A stretch of 64,000 bases of DNA, taken from the NCBI GenBank assembly GCA_964017065.1, contig OZ024787.1, positions 13,434,303 through 13,498,302 on the forward strand, given 5' to 3'. The DNA comes from Haliclona indistincta (Eukaryota > Porifera > Demospongiae > Haplosclerida > Chalinidae). Positions within the stretch are counted from its first letter, which is position 1. The number at the start of each line of letters is the position of its first letter. Positions 46,166 through 58,474 of the stretch are shown here, in pieces. A program made the position numbers and the translations under genes. The notes below the pieces were generated by a model that saw only the letters and a program-made list of their open reading frames with translations, searched no databases and was not told the DNA's origin.

Positions 46166-49095
46166 GTGATTCTGACCATTATTGCCTTTTTGATGTTCTT
46201 CATGAACAAAACACCAAGCAAAAAAGGGAGATCCTGAGAAGCACAAAGTTTGTCCCTCAGCTTGCAGGCCAGCTAAACACACAAGTTGCAGAACAACTCC
46301 ACAGAGCAGTGAAGAGAGATTTGACAATAATTATGTCACCTTGCAACCACATTTTTTGATGCGACTACGCAATGAAAGAATCAATGACCAAGCTGTTAAA
46401 GACATTGAGAAAAGAACAAGAATGCATGTGTGTATTGGAGAGATGGGAAGAGTGATGACAACAACAGCAGGTATAAAGCTTAATTCAGTAGTAAACTTGT
46501 AGCTACTATTATTGTGCATGAATGTACAATTATAGGTCATGCGTATGACAGCAAGGCTGTTTTATCACCATGCAACACTTCTAATGACCAAGGTATTATG
46601 TGAAACTCTACATTAGAACTCTTCTACATCATAATGACTTGGCTACTCTGACATCACTGATCGAGGTATCTAACAATCAATATCTGTATAGAGCAAATGT
46701 TTTGCAGATGTAGCAATTGATGACTGCAAGGTTCTTCCATTGTCGTACAACTCTATTTTTGACAACACTGGCCATGGTATAGTTGTAAAAGTTGTTATAA
46801 TTATTACTTTTACAGATGAAACACTTTTAGCAACTACAGTTACCAAGCAACATGACTGCATTGTTCTTTCAGCCTACAATTTTCACTCTGAAACCGCTAT
46901 ATAACCAAGGTATAATTTGTAACTATAGTTGAATATAACCATCATCAGCTTTTACTCTTCGTTGATGTGAATAGATTTGTAACGGCAAGTTCTTCTCAAT
47001 GTTACTCTGATGCTATTACAGACCATACTGTAGATGTTGTGTGGTTAACACCTCTTACAGGGTTGGAGATGCAAAAGGTTTGTGACATAGGATGCAAATT
47101 TAATCTATGCCATCATTTACACCTGCATGCAGGTACAAAGGGTACGAGGCTAGTACAAAGGATTGCTTTGAGCTGCAAGAGCAAGCAGTTTATTCTTAGA
47201 GAAGTAGAAGCAGTGGTCTATCCACAAGACCTTATAGTTTATTTGATAGCAGGAAAGATAGCAGTTGAGAAGATAGAGTTCCATACCTACCCAGACAGTG
47301 CGAGTAAGTAAGGTTAGCATTGAGAACCTAGACACGAAAGTTATCATAATCACTGATGAATATTTGTCCATTACGATGAACAGCTATACCTGTTGGACAC
47401 CAGAACTGCAATGGTTGAGATCCCTCACTGCCCACTGTAGCTATGAAGGTCCCATCCTTGCTTCTTGGGTACCTTTCCATGCAGCACTACCTTCTCTAGG
47501 AACTCATAGAAGCTAGTACAACCTTCACTGTGTTATGTGTAGCACACAAAAAGCAGCAAATTCGCCATAGATGCTACCAGAAAGGTTACAACCATTCTAA
47601 TACCTTAATCTATATAGGTTCATGTGATTGACAATCACTTCATGACTAAAGCATTGATTGATAACTCTGCGTTTTCATGGATACCCGTAAGTGAACTCAG
47701 AATAATAAAATCTCACTACAAAACTCTATTGATACAGTCACTTGATGGCACAGAATTATTGTTAATGGCAGCAGATGTGCAGGGCAGGCACTGCTGTTTA
47801 GCTGTAAGCTATCATTGCTTGCATGGCTGTATAATAACTGCAAAGTATACAGCTAAAAACTAATAATAGGGGATTGATATTTCTCACAAAGAGGTCTTCT
47901 ATCTGGACTCTTTAGGTGGTCGGAATGCTTCATATACTAATGTGTTATTGTAAGCTGCATAATTGCAACTATAATAAACAATCATGTTCTTATACTGATC
48001 GTGAACCAAGTTATCTTGAAGAATGAATCAACCAAAAACGTTCCTAAAGGATGGAAAGTCATAGTAGCTCGTGACATATTGAGGTGATCATAAAATAAAA
48101 ACATCACTTGATTTACTTACATTGTATAACAGGGACTTCCTAGGCAAACATTTGAAAATGACTATGGTGTTTTCACGATAATGGTAGCTATAATAGTATT
48201 GAATGATAAGAGTGTAAACTTATACTTAATTAATACTTTACTTTACTTGTACATGGTGTTTGAAAAATAACTGAAGCAGCATATGACTTCTCTGTGGTAA
48301 ACTGCATGCTATTAATTATTTTAAGTAACATTATGAGCTATAATAATGCAGAAGGACATGCGACAAATACGCTGGTGGTTGGGAAAAATTTTTGTACAGT
48401 ATGCAAGTATTCCGTAAGAGTATAGCAACAGCTATTTTCAATCTATTAATCTCCACCTCAAAGCAGTCCTGAAAGCAGCGATGAGAGTAGGTAAGTTTTC
48501 CCAAAAAGAATCAATCAATGCATTCATCATGTGACCAGTTGCGAATAAACAGAAGAGCAGCGATTAAAAAATAGTGCTGTGTGGCCATCAGTACAACAAG
48601 TAGAAAGATGTATCACTGAATATCAGGTTTATGTCTATTTAAGAAAGTGAAACTAGTGTTAATGTTGTAATTATTGTTAGAAATATTTTAGGGCAATTGT
48701 GGAAGGTACTGTCCAATCTCAAACAGAAGCATACTCCTTGGTAGCCACTGGAAAAAATCGAACGGCTGAAAGATTCGGCAATATTGGCAACTCGATTAAT
48801 CACTACTCAGATGATGAGGTATACTTCAACTAATATTGTTATGGAAAAACCTATTCATTTTGCCACATGTATATGTACACAGCTGGATAGTCTTGTCAAG
48901 CAACTAATAGATTTGGTAACTAGCTGCAGTGTTAATGCTGATGAAAACCTGGAGTTCCGGCTTGCCCACGACATTTTGTTTCGTGAGGTAAAATTGACGT
49001 ATTATTGTCATGCATAACAGGCAATGAAACTGGCACTCATGAATTGTAATCCAGAAATGTCCAATGAAGACATCATGACAGCATTGTATGGATAG
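46166..49095 (+). pseudogene. Possible KDZ/Zisupton-like transposase, exons with frame breaks
   Basis: The best exon is 46166-46470: CLFDVLHEQNTKQKREIL, LNTQVAEQLHRAVKRDL, MSPCNHIF and then, after a one-base shift in a T6 run, MRLRNERINDQAVKDIEKR. The NTQVAEQLH...MSPCNHIF...RNE pattern resembles the catalytic-region surroundings of KDZ-type transposases in fish and invertebrates; this is recognition, not a search result. Further exon-like pieces bounded by AG/GT follow: 46964-47079, 47132-47307, 48886-48986 (LDSLVKQLIDLVTS) and 49021-49095 (AMKLALMNCNPEMSNEDI, ending in TAG). Some have internal stops (about 46900). The full gene model is uncertain and may be two unrelated things. Confidence 0.35.
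47328..47482 (-). pseudogene. NHL-repeat fragment
   Basis: Minus-strand translation gives KDGTFIATVGSEGSQPLQF then PTGIAVHRNGQIFISDYDN and FRV, then a stop where NHL proteins have a glutamine (RVQV). One NHL propeller blade, as in TRIM-NHL proteins. It lies antisense to the possible transposase exons. No other blade was found. Confidence 0.6.
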
Positions 49096-49324
49096 TTTTA
49101 TAATTATTTTAAAATTTCATACTACATGTATAGTCTAATTATAATATACACCATACACTCAATAAAATGTGATAGATAATTATTTGCAAGATGAAAGTGG
49201 ATGTGTTATACCGACAGTGTGAGTAAATCAGACTAAAACCTATGACAGGTATACTACATGTTTGGCACGCAGGCATAAAATAAGGAATGATGTGTCCTGA
49301 GAGAATGGATTGGTAGCCTGCATG

Positions 49325-49645
49325 AGAGTGCATCAAGAGATGACAGGTCTGATAGAATAGAAAGAGCCTGAGAGTGCATCAAAAGATGACAGGTCTGATA
49401 GAATGCGCTAACCTGAGAGTGCATGAAGAGATGACAGGTCAGATAAAATGGATAGACTAACCTGAGAGTGCATCAAGAGATGACAGGTCTGATAGAATGG
49501 AGACTAGCCTGAGAGTGCATCAAGAGATGACAGGTCTGATAGAATGCACTAGCCTGAGAGTGCATCAAGAGATGACAGGTCTGATAGAATGCACTAGCCT
49601 GAGAGTGCATCAAGAGATGACAGGTCTGATAGAATGGATAGACTA
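49325..49645 (+). repeat. About 45-bp minisatellite
   Basis: cctgagagtgcatcaagaga + tgacaggtctgatagaatg, about seven copies. Single units also occur at about 49891, 49924 and 50521, on both sides of the next fold-back. Confidence 0.9.
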
Positions 49646-49935
49646 ACCTGAGAGTGCACCAAGAGCTGGCTATGCAACTCAGTAGAGACTGTGTGGCAGC
49701 TAGCCTGTGCACGAGTACAGTTCCGGCCTAGTAGTCGTCGTCCAGTGTGCATACATACATTGCAGTCAAGAGAAATAGGTTGAGCAAGCTGGCGTGCACT
49801 TGAGCCCGGCCTATCTATAGATCACGAGAAGGCGACTTGGACCATGCGCTGGTCATGTGTTCGACAGGAAGTTTGGTGGGCGTAGCACTGGCCTGAGAGT
49901 GCATCTGATGGGCGTGGCACTGGCCTGAGAGTGCA

Positions 49936-50520
49936 TCGGCCCATAGATATTATATTGCCTACGGACTGGGATTGGACACTGGGCATTTCCGTGTACACAG
50001 CGCGTTGCGCCGGAGGTCAATTTTGCCCTTGGATACGGCGTGGTTCTGCATGGTTACAGTATTACTTAATACAAAAACTGCCCGAATCAAAGGCGTTTTG
50101 CAACGAGATAACGCTTTGTCTGCATGCAGATTATAGCCTAAACCATATTCGAATCATCGAACAGTAGCTCCAAGGTATTGAATTTATTCGGATATTTGTC
50201 ATGTTGCGTCCAGAGGTACACAAAAAAAGGTCACTAACAAGTACGAATTCTGCACTGCAGTATCGCCCTAGGCGCTGAAAAACATGCCTGCACCACATTG
50301 ATCAACGTGAATAACAATTATAAAGCTACAGCGTACACTAAAAACAGTTCGTATTTGCAGTAGAGGTACACAAAGTTCACGACTTTCTGCTCGCTAAATG
50401 TATTGCGGCATTTGGGTCAAGCGCAACGCGGTGTGCACGCACCAAAAATGTATTGTTACTATGCGCTCACGTGAGCTAGTGTCCAATCCCAGTCCGTAGG
50501 CAATATAATATCTATGATCG
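49936..50520. mobile_element. Fold-back MITE inserted in the minisatellite family
   Basis: Ends ggcccatagatattatattg and caatataatatctatgatcggcc, with arms about 55 bases (cctacggactgggattggacac and complement). It splits a cctgagagtgcatc unit. Confidence 0.75.
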
Positions 50521-50676
50521 GCCTGAGACTGCATCGGGATGACAAGTCCTTATCCAACATTCCAGCTCTCAGGGTAAAAAGGTCTATTGGAGCTCGCCTA
50601 CGCACACGAGCCCCGCCCACACTGCGCCGGTTCCCTTTGTCGATTGGGTTTCTAATCGCACTCGAACCTGGCTTGG

Positions 50677-50685
50677 CTATAAATG
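50677..50685 (+). promoter_or_regulatory. TATA-like box of the CaaX protein gene
   Basis: ctataaatg about 55-60 bases before the ATG. The same sequence is kept in the second copy near 58413-58421. Position is plausible for a core promoter; inference. Confidence 0.45.
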
Positions 50686-50738
50686 CCTGCAACTGTTTCA
50701 GTAGCGTCTATATATATTTTACAAGGAGATCAATAAAA

Positions 50739-51362
50739 ATGGCCGAATTGGCGGCTCATATGGAACGACTTCACATCAGCGTGAGAGATACGACGGTTTC
50801 AGCGACTGTCCCTCGCGATCCAATCGCTCGACTTATGTACTATTTAAACTGCGTCTGTTCTTGTGTCGAACCTGACAGCAACGACACACTAAGACGCTTG
50901 CGTGATTACCAGAACTATCATCGTTTGACCAGCGAAGAAAGAGCCGCGTTGCTCGTACTGGTACTTGCTCTGAGCCCTGACAAGCTGATTGGAACCATCT
51001 TCCATCCATCTAATGACTGCGGGGAGTTCAACAACGCCTTCCTAGAGCTGAGCGCCGTCAAAACAAACCTGTTGGTGACTGATTCTTTGCTCATTGGGGG
51101 TCAGAGGAAACAGATACGAAAAATCATGACGTTTAAAAAATCCTGGATCGAGTATAACTATCTCGAGCCACTGCAAGAAATCCAGAGGAGCGGTAGTAGG
51201 CCGCAACTGCGAGCGCCACCACCGTCGAGAGTACAGCCTGCACCTCGACCACCACCGCCACGACCGAGAGCACAGCCACCACGACCGAGAGCACAGCCAC
51301 AAAGAGCACAGCAGCCGCCACCAAGGAGGAAGAGCTCATCCAAATCCTGCACTGTGATGTGA
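50739..51362 (+). CDS. Uncharacterised CaaX-box protein, proline/arginine-rich tail (copy 1)
   Basis: 207 residues. I chose the ATG at 50739 because it follows the TATA-like box, sits in AAAAATGG and is the start shared with copy 2; an in-frame ATG at 50514 would add 75 residues from a minisatellite-derived region. Residues 1-140 look globular and helical ([51 protein letters not shown]). Residues 145-195 are a low-complexity Pro/Arg/Gln run. The end is [12 protein letters not shown]: a basic patch followed by C-T-V-M, a CaaX prenylation signal of the farnesyl type. So it is probably membrane-anchored on the cytoplasmic side, like small GTPases, but there is no GTPase motif. The family is not known to me. 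Confidence 0.75.
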   Translation: MAELAAHMERLHISVRDTTVSATVPRDPIARLMYYLNCVCSCVEPDSNDTLRRLRDYQNYHRLTSEERAALLVLVLALSPDKLIGTIFHPSNDCGEFNNAFLELSAVKTNLLVTDSLLIGGQRKQIRKIMTFKKSWIEYNYLEPLQEIQRSGSRPQLRAPPPSRVQPAPRPPPPRPRAQPPRPRAQPQRAQQPPPRRKSSSKSCTVM

Positions 51363-51672
51363 AACAGTTGAACAGTTGCTAACAATAGTACATGTGTGTT
51401 ACTAGGTGCAATATAGTGTCATTCTCTTTATCATGGAATTCAAAATGTTAAAAAAAGTTTTTTTGTTGAAAACATGTATAGTAAGAGAACAGTGATAGAA
51501 ATGCAGTTATGTCAGCGGTATAATACATGATTGTGTCATAAGTAGCTATTATAGCTTTCTAACAATAGCCTGTAGATCAGAATGGATCAGGATAGCCTCG
51601 TGACCAGGCTCGTATTAGAGCCTGGTCACGAGGCTAGGATCAGGATTCAAAACAAGTCATACAAGATACGTA

Positions 51673-52208
51673 CTAGTTAAACAACGGTCCGAGGGCAGTA
51701 TGGAATATACACGAGGGCAATCCAATTAGAGCCCGAGGGGTCTAATTGGATTGCACGAGTGGATATTCCATCCTACATAGGGACCGTTGTTTAACGTGTT
51801 TGTATCGCACGTCACGGGCGTATCCCGTGCATTGTACTGTTTTTAGTATCGCTTGTGCTATTTTTAGTATCACACGTGCTATAGTAAAGACCACAATGGA
51901 ACCCACTAGCATAAGGAATCTTAAGCGGTATATAAAGCGCACGCAATAGTGCTCTGTACCTTCCGGTAGGGCTATTGCCCTACCCCTATTTTTCCACCAC
52001 GTGGTCAACACTGTACCACGTCTAAAAATTTTGGGCTACTTGCCCCTTCCGCAGATATTGTCTGTTCTTTCAGACAATATCTGCACCCGGGCAATATATT
52101 CCATATTGCCCTAGGGCAGCAATATATTCCATATTGCCCTGCAGTTGGGGCATTATGGAATATATTGTCCTGGCGGTGCCTTTGATACGCCCACGAGGTG
52201 GGATACAA
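51673..52208. mobile_element. Compound palindromic repeat, copy 2 (inverted)
   Basis: Reverse complement of 24426-24953, including the palindrome around gagcccgaggggtctaattg. The CaaX duplicate at 59380-59400 lacks it, so it inserted after the duplication. Its ORF matches the one in copy 1. Confidence 0.8.
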
Positions 52209-52330
52209 ACACAGGTTAGACTGGTTCAACCAATGCATGCATGGGAAGGGCTAAATGCAAAAATACAATTATTAGAGAAATGTAATTTCAAGACAAGGTG
52301 TGTCAAACTGGTTAGTATGATAATTGTATG

Positions 52331-53262
52331 ATCTATCCCTGTCCCCCTGCATGAACCTTTTCAAAAATAACGCTGCCTGATAATCCAAATCAGTAAAGAA
52401 CCTGCTTGTGCACTTACAGCACTGACAATAGCTGCAGCAGTCATCATGAGAATAAGTTGTAAAGTTTGCCAACACAGCTAGTGAGGTTTATAAGTTTTCT
52501 ACTCGACTAGGGCAGCCAGTAGACCGCATGAAGAGGACTCATCAATTTGCAGAGAAAAGAATAATGCCATGTATAAGTGGACTCGGAATACTCGTCTACA
52601 ATATAATTATTTCTTAATGCAATAGCACAAGAAATGCTATGGTGCTCAGAAATGATCCATTTCTTTATCATCTGGTACATGCATGTGTATTCAATTAAAT
52701 ACCGCAAATGTAAAAATAATATTTCAAATGAAGAGCTGTCCGGTTTGCCTAACACTTCTATACATAGAAACATGTGAATGAAGCAAATTTTCGAGTACTA
52801 TAACACCGCAAAAATCCTTACGGTAACTATAGTGCAACTGTAAAGGGGAACTACTTTCTAGAACTGGAATAAGGGGGAGCAAAAAGGAGCTCAGATCTTG
52901 TAGCTAATATTGATACTATAGTCCAGTTACATGTCGTCACAGTGCTCTTAGTAAGAGTTCAGCACTGGCATGCTGACATCAAAACCATTATAATACAGTA
53001 TAATGTGTGAGCTGTAGGCTTTTAGGAATAATATATGCTGCCATTACAAATGTACAGATGAACATTATAATCAGTCATGAGCTCTGATGTCATCAAGCAT
53101 AGACCCAGCGTGTAGACAGCACTTGTTGCCCCGGGCACTGCAATGTTGAAGTCTTGAGAACGGATTATGAATCCACACTTGTTCATACTACACAACCAAC
53201 TATAGTTAGTTAGTGGTTCACTATATTACTCACGAAGCTAAAATGATGCATTACGCCACAAC
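52331..53262. other. Non-coding
   Basis: AT-rich. No supported gene or clear repeat. Confidence 0.45.
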
Positions 53263-54228
53263 TATACACATGTTATGCAATTATTAGCCTCCCGGCGGCG
53301 TGGGTCTAACATGTAAAGGCGTGTTACTATGAGTCAGCAATTTTGGTGAGATACACCCTTCACAATTGCTTGGAGACATTTCCTGAAGACTCCACATTAT
53401 AATTAGATCGTGCAGTTGTCAGAGTGTATTTAGATATAAGGCATCTAATGGAAGGCATGTGGTAGATAATGAAACCACAGGTGATAAATCAACTACAACT
53501 GATCACTAGTATGTATACACATGCAGGGTACAGTCCAGCTTGTTGCTACTGGACTGCTATCAGTAACTGGTATCCTTTCTCACAATATCATTAAGTCTTA
53601 GAAAAGACATGCTGAGCTGTTCAAATACTTGAAATGAGCACAAAATTAATGAATAATGACAACGTGTGATATCACATGACTTGTATTAACTAATGTTAAC
53701 TTTTAAACTGTTCAAAAGACACCATAGTCTGGTCCTTATTCACAGCAGTAGAGAACCTACTGCTCTGAAGAACTGACAATAGCTCAGCTGCACGAGAGTT
53801 CACCAGTGAATCATGTGAGAGCTCATCATGTGAGAGTTTATTGTGGCGAGCTTGTGCACGAGCATACCTACTGACTGGATCTGCACTGACACTAACAGGT
53901 ACATGTATTTCTTACCCCGTCTTTAAGCTGGGTACCCAATCAGGGTTTGTATCGTCCTCTAGTAAAGCTGTTTTACCTGTATTAATAATATTTTACATGT
54001 GATAATAAGTATACAATACTGTGAGCCCTTTTTATACCAGTAAGAATTTGATCTGAGCAAACTCTAGCTATGCATGATGGGGCTTTGGAGTCCGCGGTTG
54101 CATCTGTAAAAATAGACGATGTATGCGCTGTTGCAATTGTGAAGGGTGTATCTCACCAAAATTGCTGACTCATAGTAACACGCCTTTACATGTTAGACCC
54201 ACGCTAATAATTGCATAACATGTGTATA
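53263..54228. mobile_element. Fold-back element, arms about 105 bp, with shared core
   Basis: Left arm acatgttatgcaattattag...aattgctt is mirrored at 54128-54228. The core 53457-53790 (aatgaaaccacaggtgataa...) occurs again at 60003-60335 inside a different fold-back. Confidence 0.75.
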
Positions 54229-54491
54229 CCATGACAACGTTGGATGCCCTCGAACATGGCTGACTTCCGGAAAAAACGTCACTTCTCGTCGATGTCACAT
54301 GATCATGACGTCATGCGCAGGACCTCTGTAGACTGTACCAAACAGGAACCTACTTGTAGTGTGACCCGTGTCGTATGGTGCAATTTCCTGTAACAGTCAA
54401 AAACATCACGTGCGCAGAGGTCTGTCGTAACAATTCAACCTTCTTTGTTTTTTTGCGTACTGTTGCTGTACTAGCCAGTGAAAATCAAGCT

Positions 54492-55390
54492 ATGGCTACT
54501 TGTCACGTATCAGAAGAAAACTTTGTACAAAATATCAAGACTATACTTACAGCAATCGGGGCTGGAGGAAGAAAAACGTTTACAATAGTTGCAGTAGGAG
54601 AACCTGGATGCGGCAAATCGACACTCATCGGAGACATTCTCGGACCACACGCTAAGGAGAAGCCTTTAGTGGGAAGCGGAAAGGATCCCGTTACGATGAA
54701 GAATTTTTCGGTTTACACGGTAAATGTTGATGATGTTTCTTTCCGAGTTTATGATACACGCGGTGGAAAACAAGTAGAAGAAACTATTGAAGAAATTTGC
54801 ACAAATGATTTCAGTGGAGTAGTTCTGATATGCGTGGAAATGCACCGTCGAACTGATGTCTCTACCGCTGAGACACTGGCGCTGATTCACAAAAATTGCA
54901 GCCCAGAAATATGGCGCTTTGTTGTGATAGCTTTGACCAAAGCCAACCAATATCCTGAAGAAACCTGGCTGGAAAGAAAGGGGCGTTGGGAATTATCGAG
55001 CACAGTGCTTAAGAGAGAGTTTGAGAATTGTCTTAAAGATAACAGACAGCGCATACATCGTCTATTTACAGATGCAGAGAAGACAAAAGAATCGTGTCGA
55101 ATTGGAATGTCCATAGCTGATTATAAAGCGCTGCGTATTCCTATTCTACCAGTAGCTCGACTTCACCCTAAGGATGCTACGAAAAAATGGAAACAGTAGG
55201 GTATGGTACTTGGTTCACATACCTTATATTGCAATGTGCTCTGAGGGAAACAGATGTCGGACTAATAACAATCCACAAAGACTGGCTGTCCTACTTGCCA
55301 CGTAGTATGAAAAAAGTGTTAAATAGCCTTTTATCGAGGCAGGTTGACAGTTACCACATAGCTGCAAGCTTCCTGGACAGCTCTACTTAA
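54492..55390 (+). CDS. GIMAP/AIG1-like P-loop GTPase, frameshift near 3' end
   Basis: The frame from 54492 codes 235 residues to a TAG at 55199. G1 (Walker A) GEPGCGKST at about 36-44, G3 DTRG at 88-91, G4 TKAN at 149-152. The domain order fits AIG1/GIMAP-type GTPases, which act on membranes and are often linked to defence; the role here is inference. I preferred the ATG at 54492 (AGCTATGG) to the in-frame one at 54375, which adds 39 residues before the fold. An A6 run just before the stop is followed, in the +1 frame, by about 65 codons (GTWFTYLILQCALRE) to 55388 that look like the natural C-terminus, so one A is probably missing, by mutation or by sequencing error. No intron seen. Confidence 0.85.
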
Positions 55391-56300
55391 GCGTTGTTCA
55401 AAAGTATAAAAATCGTACAAAAATGATATGTGCTGCTCGGTTTGAAAGAATTACGTTAAGAGTATGTATTTGTGTGCTTGTGCAGCTCAGGTAATAATTA
55501 TATGCATGTAAGACACTGGTTATGGAGGACGTGTCATATTTATTAAGATTTAATTTGATGTCAGTTTGAGTTGTTTTGAAATTATCTTAATGATTATCTT
55601 AATAATCATTAATTTTATTGTGTAAATGATTCTTGTGAATAATTAAAATGTTATTATGCCTCGGTTGGCGGAGCCACAAGGCATACATGTATACGCGTTG
55701 TCTGTCGTTCAGTCTGTCTGATACACCATTTTTGCGGCGCACGCTGAAAGGTAAGCTCTGAAACTTGCAATACAGGTAGAACTCGATATTGTCTCGGTTT
55801 TGAACTGGCGAAAGTTCGATGAAAGCTTTTGTTCTAGAGTTATGGCGTGGTTCGCTCACCTAGGCTAGATGGTTCAGGACTTCTTCGAAAAAAAAACTAC
55901 CCACAACAGACTGCCCAGTAGCTTGTAGGTTAGCAGGATGGCAGCGCAGGTCCGTTGGTCACCAATGTTTGGCTTTTGATTGCATAACTATAAAATTGCT
56001 GTATTTTGCTATTAATTTGAATGCTGGCAGCTGAATATGAATCCTATACTTTGTTATAGCATTACAGCTGCAGTTACTGTGTGTTGTTGAAGCATGTCCA
56101 GTGTTGCTGTTCAGTATGCATGCACTTTCACCGAGGCATCTGCACCTATGGTGCTATTTTTTGATTGTATTCATTGTACCACACACATGACTCCGTATAC
56201 CATCCAAATTCACCTTAATTATAATATCCTAAACTAAAAAATCACATGCCGGCAATATTTTTTTTCATTTTAAAATAATTATGTGAAAATAGCAACCTGT
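55391..56300. other. Non-coding downstream of the GTPase
   Basis: At about 55655-55685 lies attatgcctcggttggcgga, resembling a dispersed sponge repeat as I recall it. No gene. Confidence 0.4.
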
Positions 56301-56309
56301 GCTAATGAG

Positions 56310-56520
56310 TATTATTACATAGTACGTCATCTTTCACCAATCGGATTGCTCTATCCGAGGGCATTAATGTAGGTTATTGACCGCGCGTAGCGTCTTCTAT
56401 AGCAACAGACCGTTGCGTCTAAGTTGCGAGTTTGAAAAATTTGCGATGTTATTGCGCTCACAGAGATGAACTATGTAATAAATCATTTATTGCCCTACAC
56501 AACTCGGGCATCAAAAAAGA
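56310..56520. repeat. MITE copy related to 36695-36960
   Basis: tacgtcatctttcaccaatc...ccgagggcattaatgtag is the inverted counterpart of 36780-36955; both end in an ...actcgggca.../...tgcccgagt... stretch. Confidence 0.7.
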
Positions 56521-58300
56521 AAAGTTGACAGCTTGAGTTTGAATAGAGGAAAAGAAACTAGTGATTTGATGAAGGTTGGTAATGAGTTCCGGCAGATTTT
56601 GACGGCAGATGGAAAAAAGAATTTGTGATTGAAGTTGACTTACAGAAAATGGGAACAAAATAAAATATTGTGGATACAGTAATAGCGAGAAAAATTGGAA
56701 GGTGGGAGAGGAGATCTTAAGGGAGAGCTTAATATTATGCGAGAGATTAGATTTAAGTTTTTAATGGTAACTTTGCTAATTTTTCTTCTTTGTTCCAAAG
56801 ACTTCAATTCAAACTTAGTGAGCAAGGAAATGTAGTCTGATGACCAGGATTTGGAGATCAGTTTTAGAACAAATCATTAATGAAGGTGAATTTAAAATTT
56901 TAAGGGCTGGTGGACAGGTCGGATTGCGAATCTTTTGGTTTCTACAGTTAGTTGAAGCCTGCTCAGTCACACTGATCATCCAAGGAAGTCACCATTCCTC
57001 TTGTGGGCGTAGCAAACGAGTAAACCGAGCACTCCAGATGTTAAATTGGATTCTAAACCTCTTTGTCTGGATATGGACAGTGCTTGCTGATTTGAGGACC
57101 TCACTATAAAATAAAAATTATTACTATCCATCACTAGTGCAGTCACTGAAACTACTTTGCGAGTGCAGACAAAGAGGTTTAGAATCAAATTTAACTTCTG
57201 GAGTGCTCGGTTTACTCGTTGTTTATTAGCACTGGATTACTCCTTGGAAGCCACGCCCACTATTTTGGCTGTTTTCAGCTTGCGCGATCAAGAGAGGAAC
57301 GTAGAGTTACTGAATTTTGGTGATTGTGATCGACAGGATATGGCTCTACCCAACCAACGTGTTTTTGTATCGCAATCATGTTTTCTTTGAGCACAAATTG
57401 CACTGAAACAATATCATGAGTTGCCGAACATAGATTACTGGACCCCGGGGTCTTTGGAAAAGAAAATTAACCGGACGGCAAGACGAGAGCTTTTCAATTG
57501 TAGCTCGTTGTAATGCTGATGAATGAAGGTGTTTGCATTACTGACTTGCAATCCCGCCCTATTATCAGTCACTAGGACTGGTGTCCGAAAATCGCCGGAT
57601 TACTTTTGCCGATAATAAATTTTTTCGGCTGCCCATTTTCTTCGTCTCCACAGTAGACAAAGAAGCAGTTACGAGCTGCAAATTTTCAATGCAGGCAGAG
57701 GAAGTGTGTGTCTATACGTCAGTTGTTTGGAGTTGTTCCAAGAAAACATGAATCCACTTACTGATTTGCTGGGCATTCTGTGCATGCCCTTCAGAAAGAA
57801 TATTACTATAGATTCAGTTTATAATACTGACTCTGGCAGTGACTTTGTGGCATGTTGCCGGAATAGCACTGAAAAATCAATAACAGTACCAGTCAACTTG
57901 TGACTGTACTATTACATTCAGCAAAGTCACAAACACGCACAGAGCCTGCCAGCTGTGTTCTGTTCTATGTTTCCTGTGACACACTATCGCTAGCATAGTT
58001 ACAATGTGTACTAATACTATCAACAAGCACCTCTATATACCCTCCCTGGTATACAATATGCTTGTATAGACTACTGCTATAAACAACCCAAGAGGGTATT
58101 TGAACATAATTTATGTTCATGTATCTTACATCAAGAGGAAAGCAAGACAGTGTGTAGTGTAGTACGTAGTGTAGTGTTTGTGAATAACTAACCTAAGGAA
58201 ACCTGGTTAAAAAATCAACTGACGGTATCACTTCATCAAAATTTATCGCTAAGATGAGAAACATTTTGAGTCTACATGTACATGTACATGTATGATGAAA
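56521..58300. other. Non-coding with one hairpin
   Basis: 57007-57070 and 57167-57232 are inverted copies (acgagtaaaccgagcactcc, aagaggtttagaatc) around an AT-rich loop. Several ORFs of 60-90 codons, none with a domain. Confidence 0.5.
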
Positions 58301-58474
58301 CGATATAATACGAGCTCGCCCACGCACACGAGCCCCGCCTACACTGCACCATGTTAGTGCGGTTCCCTTTGTCGATTCATTGGGTTTCTAATCGCACTCG
58401 AACCTGGCTTGGCTATAAATGCCTGCAACTGTTTCAGTAGCGTCTATATATATTTTACAAGGATATCAATAAAA

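Larger units (their letters stand above)
50530..52330. repeat. Segmental duplication containing CaaX gene, copy 1
   Basis: Matches 58310-59490 in the same orientation, including 3' flanks and the phrase ggttcaaccaatgcatgcat. The 51673-52208 insertion is extra here. Confidence 0.85.

Noticed and set aside
49325..49645. CRISPR-like array
   Set aside because: Ordinary minisatellite; the parts between shared phrases are the same from unit to unit.
51042..51385. Minus-strand ORFs rich in Trp/Ser or Cys/Gly
   Set aside because: Antisense readings of the Pro/Arg-rich part of the CaaX protein.
53916..53976. Possible minus-strand exon (GKTALLEDDTNPDWVPSLK) with GT-AG ends
   Set aside because: Only one short piece inside a fold-back element, with no neighbouring exon that joins in phase; too weak to list.
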